34,018 nt of DNA from Acidobacteria bacterium Ga0077553 (GTDB lineage: Bacteria; Acidobacteriota; Terriglobia; Bryobacterales; Bryobacteraceae): positions 1 to 34,018 of the forward strand of contig LNFE01000175.1 in the NCBI GenBank assembly GCA_001464575.1, given 5' to 3'. The notes beneath the pieces were generated by a model, which was not told the DNA's origin, searched no databases, and was given only the letters and a program-made list of their open reading frames with translations. A program made the position numbers and the translations under genes. Positions 17,323 to 23,674 of the stretch are shown here, piece after piece; within the stretch, counting starts at the first letter, position 1, and each line of letters starts with the position of its first letter.

Positions 17323-18492
17323 ATGCACATCAAAAAACAACGCCTACTGACTCCGGGGCCTACGCCCCTCTACCCACCGGCGCTGCATGCGATGATGGCC
17401 AGCGATGTCCACCATCGGACCCAGGATTTCATTAAAATCCAGGCGTCCGCCATGCAGGGTCTGAAGAAGGCGATGGGCACGTCGAACGACACGCTCATCC
17501 TCACCGCGTCCGGTTCGGGCGCCATGGAGGCCTCGGTCTCGAACTTCTTCTCGAACGGGGACAAAGTCGTAGTCTGCTCGGCGGGCAAATTCGGCGAGCG
17601 TTGGGCGGAGATGGTGAAGGCGTTCGGCCTGGACGCCATCGTTCTGACCGAGGAGTACGGCAGTGTGGTGAGCCCGGAGCGGCTCGCGGAGACACTGAAA
17701 GCCAATCCGGACGTGAAGGGCGTTTTCATTCAGGCTTCCGAGACCTCGACCGGCGCGGCGCACGACGTCGAGGCGATGGCCAAGCTGATTCGCGAGACCG
17801 AGGCGATCTTCATCGTCGACGCGATCACGGGGCTGGGGACCATGCCGCTCGATATCGACGGCTGGGGCATTGATATCTGCATCGGCGGCTCGCAGAAGTC
17901 GTTCATGATTCCTCCAGGCCTTGCGTTCATCAGCGTGAGCCCGAAGGCCTGGGGCTTGAACGCCAAGTCCTGCATGCCGCGCTACTACTTTGATCTGAAG
18001 CGCGAAAAGAAGATGGCCGACAAGGGCGAGACCGCCTGGACGCCGAACACCTCGCATCTGATTGCGTTGAATGTTGCGCTCGAATACATCAACAACCTAG
18101 GCATGGACAAGCTGATTGAAAATGCCCAACTACTGGCCAAAGCCACCCGCCACGCGGCGGCCGCGCTAGGGTTGGAACTCTTTTCGCCCAATAACCCCGG
18201 TTCGTCGGTTACCGCCATTAAGGCGCCGGCGGGCATGGATTCCGGGGTGATCGTGAAGGGCTTCCGGAACCATTTCGGGGCGATTATCGCCAACGGCCAG
18301 GGCTCCATGCAGGGGAAGATTTTCCGCATGGCGCATCTGGGTTACTTTGACTTCGCCGATATGTTTGCCGTGATCGCCGGTCTCGAACTGTTGTTGCAGC
18401 AGAACGGGCACCCGGTGGAGTTCGGCGCTGGTGTCGCCGCTGTCCAGCGGCTGTACGCCGAAGTGGCCATGCCGCAGTTGGTAAAGGCCTAA
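17323..18492 (+). CDS. Class V aminotransferase (alanine-glyoxylate / phosphoserine type)
   Basis: A 389-residue PLP enzyme of the AgxT/PucG branch of class V aminotransferases. The N-terminal RLLTPGPTPLYPPALHAM is the family start; HHRTQDF follows. The Asp in FIVDAITGLGTMP pairs with the PLP ring nitrogen, and the Schiff-base Lys192 is in GGSQKSFMIPPG. The ATG at 17323 is preferred over an upstream in-frame start at 17257, which would overlap the yqeY coding region. It lies 19 bases upstream of serA with a good AGGAA site between them, so it probably supplies the transamination step after SerA (phosphohydroxypyruvate to phosphoserine), replacing the sequence-distinct SerC. Alanine-glyoxylate or serine-glyoxylate activity is the alternative. 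Confidence 0.93.
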   Translation: MHIKKQRLLTPGPTPLYPPALHAMMASDVHHRTQDFIKIQASAMQGLKKAMGTSNDTLILTASGSGAMEASVSNFFSNGDKVVVCSAGKFGERWAEMVKAFGLDAIVLTEEYGSVVSPERLAETLKANPDVKGVFIQASETSTGAAHDVEAMAKLIRETEAIFIVDAITGLGTMPLDIDGWGIDICIGGSQKSFMIPPGLAFISVSPKAWGLNAKSCMPRYYFDLKREKKMADKGETAWTPNTSHLIALNVALEYINNLGMDKLIENAQLLAKATRHAAAALGLELFSPNNPGSSVTAIKAPAGMDSGVIVKGFRNHFGAIIANGQGSMQGKIFRMAHLGYFDFADMFAVIAGLELLLQQNGHPVEFGAGVAAVQRLYAEVAMPQLVKA

Positions 18493-18511
18493 CCGACCAA
18501 AGGAAATCATC

Positions 18512-20080
18512 ATGAAAATTCTGGTAGCGGAACCAATTGCCGCCGCCGGCGTGGAGTTGTTGCGCGCGCAGGCAGGTTGGGACATCGTCATTTCCGATCC
18601 GAAGGGCTACGCGGCGCACCTGGCCGATTGCGATGCATTGCTCGTTCGCAGCGCGGTAAAGGTGAACGCCGAGGTGCTCTCGAAGGCGCCGAAACTTCGC
18701 GTGGTGGGTCGCGCCGGGGTTGGCGTGGATAACGTCGATCTTGACGCCGCCACGGCCGCCGGCGTGCTGGTGATGAACACTCCGGGTGGCAATGCCATTT
18801 CGGTGGCGGAGCATGCCATTGGCCTGATGCTCTCGTTGGCCCGGCAGATCCCGGCCGCGAGCGCCTCCACCAAGAGCGGCAAATGGGAGAAGAAGAAGTT
18901 CCAGGGCAATGAGCTGCGCGGCAAGACGCTGGGCGTGCTGGGCTTGGGCGCGATTGGGCGGCATGTCGTCACCCGGGCGCAGGCGTTTGAGATGAAGTGC
19001 ATCGCCTACGATCCGTTTGTGAACCCGCAGACGGCGGCCGATTTGGGTGTGGACCTGGTCTCGCTGGAAAAGCTGTACGCCGATTCGGACTACATCACCC
19101 TCCATATGGCGTTGACCCCGGAGACGCAGGGGCTGCTGAACGCGTCGGCCTTCGCCAAGATGAAGCCGTGCGTGCGGATTATCAACTGCGCACGGGGTGA
19201 GCTTCTAAACGGCGCGGATCTGGCCGAGGCGCTCGCCAGCGGCATCGTGGCTGGCGCGGGCCTGGACGTGTTCGAATCGGAGCCTCCGGCGGCCGAGGAC
19301 CCGTTGTTGAAGGCCGAAGGGTTGTTGGCTACCCCGCACATCGGCGGGTCGACGGAGGAGGCGCAGGAGACCGTGGGCGTGCGCATCGTCGAACAGGTCA
19401 TCGAGTATCTGATCAATGGCGTGGCGCTGAATGCGGTGAACATGCCGGCGCTCTCGCCGGAGATGTACAAAGCCGTTGGCCCGTATATTGAACTCGCCGA
19501 GCGCCTGGGTGGCTTCGCGGCGTATATCGCCAAGGGCAACCCGAAATCGGTCCGGCTTGTCTACTCGGGCCGGATTGCGGACTTCAACACCGTCCTGCTC
19601 CGTAACGCAGGCTTAGCGGGCGTGCTGAACCGATCGCTGTCCTATCGGGCCAATCTGGTCAACGCCATGCCGATCGCCAACCAGCGCGGCCTGAACGTGG
19701 CCGAGACCCATGAGAAGCAGCGCACGGGCCATATTGATTCGATCCGTCTCGAATTGGAGACGGAAGCCGGCCTGACGGTGGTGGAAGGTGCGGTGATTCT
19801 GAACTGTCCCCGCCTGATTATGGTGGACGGAATTCCGTGTGAAGCAAATTTAAGCGGCCACCTGCTGTATCTCAAGAATTCTGACGTGCCGGGGGTGATC
19901 GGGCACGTTGGGTCGGTGCTCGGGCGGAATTCGATCAATATTGCCAACTTTTCTTTGGGCCGGACCCCGATGCCGGCTCCGGGCCAGGCCGTCCTCGCGG
20001 TTGCGGTGGTCTGCCGAACTGAAGTCCAATCCCGCGGTGCTGGTTGCGCGGCCCGTGGAATTTGCCGTTTAACTGATTAA
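18512..20080 (+). CDS. serA: D-3-phosphoglycerate dehydrogenase, long form, altered C-terminus
   Basis: SerA oxidises 3-phosphoglycerate to 3-phosphohydroxypyruvate, the first step of serine synthesis. The catalytic half shows GRAGVGVDNVD, the Rossmann motif GVLGLGAIG, and catalytic Arg (NCARGE), Glu (LDVFESEP) and His (TPHIGGST). An intervening domain and an ACT domain follow, so this is the long bacterial form (about 525 residues). The ribosome site AGGAA lies 8 bases before the ATG. The normal sequence stops after GQAVLAVAVV; the last 22 residues do not resemble SerA. The +1 frame from 20019 to the TAA at 20072 reads LKSNPAVLVARPVEF, which looks like the missing ACT ending. A net frameshift, probably with a small deletion, therefore seems to have hit the ACT domain, or the assembly has an error there. 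Catalysis should be unaffected. Confidence 0.93.
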   Translation: MKILVAEPIAAAGVELLRAQAGWDIVISDPKGYAAHLADCDALLVRSAVKVNAEVLSKAPKLRVVGRAGVGVDNVDLDAATAAGVLVMNTPGGNAISVAEHAIGLMLSLARQIPAASASTKSGKWEKKKFQGNELRGKTLGVLGLGAIGRHVVTRAQAFEMKCIAYDPFVNPQTAADLGVDLVSLEKLYADSDYITLHMALTPETQGLLNASAFAKMKPCVRIINCARGELLNGADLAEALASGIVAGAGLDVFESEPPAAEDPLLKAEGLLATPHIGGSTEEAQETVGVRIVEQVIEYLINGVALNAVNMPALSPEMYKAVGPYIELAERLGGFAAYIAKGNPKSVRLVYSGRIADFNTVLLRNAGLAGVLNRSLSYRANLVNAMPIANQRGLNVAETHEKQRTGHIDSIRLELETEAGLTVVEGAVILNCPRLIMVDGIPCEANLSGHLLYLKNSDVPGVIGHVGSVLGRNSINIANFSLGRTPMPAPGQAVLAVAVVCRTEVQSRGAGCAARGICRLTD

Positions 20081-20086
20081 ATTTTT

Positions 20087-20129
20087 TCCGCTGAGAACAC
20101 TGTGTTACGCTAAAAGTGCTCTCAGCGGA
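20087..20129. repeat. 15-bp inverted repeat (one mismatch) between serA and the RRM gene
   Basis: TCCGCTGAGAACACT (20087-20101) faces AGTGCTCTCAGCGGA (20115-20129) across a 13-base loop, with a single A:C mismatch. It starts 6 bases after the serA stop and is preceded by a T-run but followed by GC-rich sequence, so it is not a normal intrinsic terminator. It would lie in the 3' end of the serA transcript or the 5' leader of the RRM gene and could act on either. The outer TCCGCT/AGCGGA core is shared with the repeat at 14699-14748. Confidence 0.72.
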
Positions 20130-20174
20130 CCTCCCCGGTTCAACATCCTTCCCAGGAGTAGTTTTTACCCTTCA

Positions 20175-20612
20175 ATGAGTTTCACCGTTTTTCTTGGCAA
20201 TCTCCCGGTTTGGGTGACTGCCGATGACATCAAGTCATGGCTCACCGCAGAAAACCTTGTCGCCGATTCCATCAAAGTTATCCGTAACCCCGAAACGCAA
20301 GAATCAAAAGGATTCGCTTTCATCGAGGCGCCGAATGGCGAAGAGATGAACTCGATCATCCGCCGTTTTGACCGCGCACCGCTCGAAGAGCGTCTGTTGC
20401 GGGCCAACCCCGCTCAACCGCCGAAAGGCAAAACTCCACTCCGGGGAGCCGCTCCTCCTTCAGCAGCCGGCGCCGGAGCTCCGCCGCCATCCGCATCGAC
20501 GACGATGATGATGGGCGATAAGTCCCGTCGCGGAGGCAAGAAGCATAAGAAGCCGACCCGTCCGTCGGGTCCGCCGAGCGCGTTCGCTGAGGAACTCGCC
20601 AAAGCCCTCTAG
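20175..20612 (+). CDS. RRM-domain RNA-binding protein
   Basis: A 145-residue protein with an N-terminal RNA recognition motif (about residues 3-79). RNP2 is VFLGNL (5-10) and RNP1 is KGFAFIEA (45-52), both with the aromatic residues that stack on RNA bases. The C-terminal half is a low-complexity Pro/Ala/Ser linker followed by a basic patch (SRRGGKKHKKPTRP), a common add-on in short bacterial RRM proteins. Such proteins bind single-stranded RNA and are cold-induced in cyanobacteria; the role here is not known. The leader contains a hairpin, and the nearest AGGAG (20154-20158) is about 16 bases before the ATG, an unusually long spacing. A DEAD-box helicase gene lies about 1 kb downstream. A terminator follows the gene. 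Confidence 0.92.
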   Translation: MSFTVFLGNLPVWVTADDIKSWLTAENLVADSIKVIRNPETQESKGFAFIEAPNGEEMNSIIRRFDRAPLEERLLRANPAQPPKGKTPLRGAAPPSAAGAGAPPPSASTTMMMGDKSRRGGKKHKKPTRPSGPPSAFAEELAKAL

Positions 20613-20641
20613 GGCCTTAACTCCTCCTGGCAGATGTCAGT

Positions 20642-20677
20642 AAAGCCGCCCCCGTCCTTCCGGATGCGGGCGGCTTT
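20642..20677 (+). terminator. Intrinsic terminator after the RRM gene, possibly bidirectional
   Basis: AAAGCCGCCC (20642-20651) pairs with GGGCGGCTTT (20668-20677) as a perfect 10-bp stem with a 16-base loop, followed by CGGTTTGTT on the plus strand. The T-tract is weak but the GC stem and its position 30 bases after the RRM stop support a terminator. It also lies just beyond the bestrophin stop on the minus strand and could serve both convergent genes. Confidence 0.72.
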
Positions 20678-20684
20678 CGGTTTG

Positions 20685-21584
20685 TTAGAGGCCTTCGGGC
20701 ATCACTTCGCGTTCGAGCGTTTCAAGGCCGGCCAGCGCATACACATTGCGATGGATGGTCTCGCAGATGTCTTCGAGCGGCAAGTCGTTGGCGTCATGCC
20801 CGAACGGCCCTTCGATCTCGACGCCAATCTCTTCAATGCCGAAGAAGACGTAGCTGATGAACGCGACATCGAGGACCGTCAGCCAGCCGAACGAATCGAC
20901 CATGGCGAAGGGCAGCGTGAGGCAGTACAGCACCATCGAACGCCGCAGATGGACGGCATAGGCGAAGGGAAGCGGCGTTTTCCGGATGCGTTCGCAGCCG
21001 CCGAGGTAGTCGACGAGCAGTTGAATGTTCTGGTCGAGCGCCATCATGACGATGTCGGTGATCGCGCCTCGCTGGCGGGCCACGGCGAGACATTCCGTCA
21101 TCGCCTGCGCCACGGCGACCGGGGTGTGTTGCGCGCTAATTACCGCCACGCGGTCTGCCTCCGGCACCCGGTCGCTGTAGGGTCCCAAGCCATCGACACC
21201 CCTAAGCTCATTCATCGCCGACCACGGAAAGACCGCGGTCCAGCGAACGAGCCGGTGCAATAACTCTGGCTCTTCGGCCAGATGGATTCTCGCGCCGCGG
21301 ATCAGATTGCGGGACTCATTCACAATCCCGCCCCAGAGGCGCCGTCCTTCCCAGAAGCGGTCGTAGGAGGTATTCGTCCGGAAGACGAGTAACAATCCCA
21401 GGGCGCCGCCCAACAACGTATGCAGCAAAGAGGGCATGCCGACGTTGGTCCAGTTCCGGTCGACCCAGACCACCCCAGCCGCCCAGAAGACGCAGAACGC
21501 TAGGCGGGCGCCAATTTCGCGGAGCAGGGAGCCACGAAGTTGGAAGAAGTGGCTGAACCACTGATGAGGGTCGTAATGAATCAT
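20685..21584 (-). CDS. Bestrophin-like chloride channel family protein (UPF0187)
   Basis: A 299-residue bacterial bestrophin homologue (YneE/UPF0187 family), pentameric anion or cation channels of the inner membrane. The N-terminal block HYDPHQWFSHFFQLRGS is followed by two hydrophobic helices (about 25-45 and 50-68). Next comes FRTNTSYDRFWEGRRLWGGI, strongly conserved in the family. The C-terminal half has the VFFGIEEIGVEIEGPFG-x-D-x-NDLPLE block, the family's most diagnostic motif. Length matches bacterial members. The ATG at 21584 sits about 100 bases from the divergent DEAD-box gene. Physiological ion and role are unknown here. Confidence 0.94.
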   Translation of the reverse strand: MIHYDPHQWFSHFFQLRGSLLREIGARLAFCVFWAAGVVWVDRNWTNVGMPSLLHTLLGGALGLLLVFRTNTSYDRFWEGRRLWGGIVNESRNLIRGARIHLAEEPELLHRLVRWTAVFPWSAMNELRGVDGLGPYSDRVPEADRVAVISAQHTPVAVAQAMTECLAVARQRGAITDIVMMALDQNIQLLVDYLGGCERIRKTPLPFAYAVHLRRSMVLYCLTLPFAMVDSFGWLTVLDVAFISYVFFGIEEIGVEIEGPFGHDANDLPLEDICETIHRNVYALAGLETLEREVMPEGL

Positions 21585-21691
21585 GGCAAAGTGCGCTACA
21601 CTAACAAGAGTACTGGAAGTTTGTTCTACCGCACCCGCTTGCCCTCCTGTTTGCCGGTTCGCTCGATCGGCCTTCCCACCAACACAACTGA

Positions 21692-22987
21692 ATGAATACT
21701 TTTGCTGACCTTACGTTGTCCCCTGTTTTGAAGGGCAACCTGGCCAAGCACGGATTTGTCACGCCGACACCCGTGCAGGCTCAGGCTATCCCGCCTGCTC
21801 TTGAAGGTAAGGACCTTGTCGCCACCGCCCAAACGGGCACCGGCAAGACCCTTGCTTTTGTCCTCCCCCTCCTCGAACGGATTCTGAAGAACAAGACGGC
21901 CAAGGGCGCTCAGGCGCTGATCTTGAGCCCCACCCGCGAACTCGCGGTCCAGATTTCAGAGACGTTCAATAAACTGGCCCCCGGCACCGGCATTCGCGCC
22001 GCTGTCGTCGTTGGCGGCCTGAGTGAACGTCCGCAACTTGCCGACATCAAGCGCGGCGCCCAAGTGATCATCGCCACTCCTGGCCGGCTCTCCGATTTCA
22101 TCGAGCGCCGCCTGGTGAGGCTCGATTCGATCAACCTGCTCATCCTCGATGAAGCCGACCGGATGCTCGATATGGGCTTTTTGCCCTCCATCACGCGCAT
22201 CATGGGTCTGCTTGCTCCGGTCCGTCAGACTCTGTTCTTTTCGGCAACGATTGAGAGCTCGGTGGCGCACCTCATCAACAAGTACCTCGTTACCCCGGTC
22301 CGCATCGCGATCGGCTCGACCACCAAGACGGCTGACCAGGTCGACTTGCACATGTACGAGCTCGATCAGGATCACAAGATCGGTACGCTCGAGCACATGC
22401 TCCGCATTCACGACGGCACCTTCATGGTGTTTGTCCGCACCAAGCACGGCGCCGATCGTTTGGCGAAGCGTTTGGAAATGGACGGCATCAGCTCCACCAG
22501 CATTCACGGCAACCGGTCCCAGGGCCAGCGCAGCCGGGCATTGAAGGGCTTCCAGGACGGCGAGTTCCGCGTGCTGGTATGCACCGACGTGGCCGCTCGC
22601 GGTCTCCATATCGAAGCCGTCGCTCATGTCATCAACTTTGACGTGCCGAAGGTTCCCGAGGACTTCATTCACCGTGTCGGCCGTACGGGCCGCGCCGGGT
22701 TGAAGGGCGTCGCCACCACCTTCGTGACGCGCGCCGAATGGAACGACGTCCGCCGCATTGAGCGCAATCTGAATGTGCGTCTGGAACGGCAGATGGTCAA
22801 CGCCGCCGACAAAGCAGCGATTGCCGCCATCCCGGAACGGATTGCCATGGCTCCCACCCCGAAGCTCGAATTGGTACACAACGCTCCGGCTCGCCGGCCC
22901 TTCTCGGGCGGCGGTCGTCCGGCGGGTGGCTCGTTCGGCGCCAAGAAGACCTTCAGCTCGCGTCCGAAGAAGTTTTCGGCCCGCTAG
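21692..22987 (+). CDS. DEAD-box ATP-dependent RNA helicase
   Basis: A 431-residue RNA helicase with all core motifs: Q-motif region FADLTLSPVLKGNLAKHGF with TPTPVQ, motif I AQTGTGKT (46-53), Ia PTRELAVQ (80-87), II DEAD (153-156), III SAT (184-186), V DVAARGLHI (299-307) and VI HRVGRTGRAG (327-336). The C-terminal tail after about residue 390 is a Gly/Arg/Lys-rich disordered stretch typical of RhlE-type helicases, which act in ribosome assembly and RNA decay, often at low temperature. The ATG at 21692 has no clear Shine-Dalgarno, although the Q-motif begins only a few residues in, so the start is secure. Its TAG shares bases with the stop of the convergent sigma factor gene. RhlE is the closest subgroup by eye, but I do not assign a symbol. 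Confidence 0.95.
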   Translation: MNTFADLTLSPVLKGNLAKHGFVTPTPVQAQAIPPALEGKDLVATAQTGTGKTLAFVLPLLERILKNKTAKGAQALILSPTRELAVQISETFNKLAPGTGIRAAVVVGGLSERPQLADIKRGAQVIIATPGRLSDFIERRLVRLDSINLLILDEADRMLDMGFLPSITRIMGLLAPVRQTLFFSATIESSVAHLINKYLVTPVRIAIGSTTKTADQVDLHMYELDQDHKIGTLEHMLRIHDGTFMVFVRTKHGADRLAKRLEMDGISSTSIHGNRSQGQRSRALKGFQDGEFRVLVCTDVAARGLHIEAVAHVINFDVPKVPEDFIHRVGRTGRAGLKGVATTFVTRAEWNDVRRIERNLNVRLERQMVNAADKAAIAAIPERIAMAPTPKLELVHNAPARRPFSGGGRPAGGSFGAKKTFSSRPKKFSAR

Positions 22988-23574
22988 TCGTCGCTTTTCG
23001 CCGGTTGGCTGCTTCCCGCACCAGCTAACCGGCGATACAACCAACCGCGCGCAATGCGCACCTTTCGATCAATCGTCGACGGCGAAGTTCGAAACAGTTC
23101 CGCCGTCTCCTCCACGCTGCACCCGAGCAGGTACCGCGTTTCAAAAATTGCCGCCTGCTCCTCATCCAGGGCGGCCAATTCCGTCATCGCCCGATCCAGA
23201 TCGAGCATCTCGGGCCCGGCGGCATCGAGCCATCCGAGTTCTTCGTGCAGGGGCACCATCTTGACGTCGCTACCCCGCTTTTCGGCTTGCACGCCCCGCG
23301 CATGGTCAATCAACGCGGTCCGCATAATGCGAGCACAGGCGTTGTAGAAGTGCAGCCGGTTCTCGTAGTTGGCTTCGCGCTGCCCCGCCAACTTCACGAA
23401 CAGCTCGCCGACGAGCGCAGTGGCTTGCCAGGTATGGCCGGGCCGTTCACTCCGGAACAACGCTCCCGCTAACTCCCGCAGGCGGGGATAAACCGCTGGA
23501 GCGATCCGTTCGAGAGCGGAGGCGTCTCCGGCTGCCCACTGGTCTAACGCAGCGGTGATATCGCTCCCACTCAT
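22984..23574 (-). CDS. ECF-type sigma factor of the TIGR02999 (kinase-associated) group
   Basis: A 196-residue sigma-70-family protein. Region 2 is around HTWQATALVGELFVKLAG and FYNACARIMRTALIDHARG; region 4 around LDEEQAAIFETRYLLGCS and TSPSTIDRKVRIARGWL. These patterns match the TIGR02999/Sig-70_X6 group, part of the ECF sigma factors encoded beside Ser/Thr kinases (ECF43-like), frequent in Acidobacteria and Planctomycetes. In place of the acidic DAED of region 2.2, which contacts core polymerase, it has Q-A-T-A, with Thr52 at the normally acidic site. In EcfP of Vibrio parahaemolyticus the equivalent Thr must be phosphorylated by PknT for activity. The divergent gene here encodes such a kinase. 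No anti-sigma gene is adjacent. The stop overlaps the helicase stop. Confidence 0.92.
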   Translation of the reverse strand: MSGSDITAALDQWAAGDASALERIAPAVYPRLRELAGALFRSERPGHTWQATALVGELFVKLAGQREANYENRLHFYNACARIMRTALIDHARGVQAEKRGSDVKMVPLHEELGWLDAAGPEMLDLDRAMTELAALDEEQAAIFETRYLLGCSVEETAELFRTSPSTIDRKVRIARGWLYRRLAGAGSSQPAKSDD

Positions 23575-23674
23575 CGCCTGTGTGGACAGTCTAACATGAC
23601 GGATATTGGCGAATCCTGACGCGCGCAGGTCGCCGAATTCGCATGGATGGATGTCCGCTGTTCTTGAAAATCCG

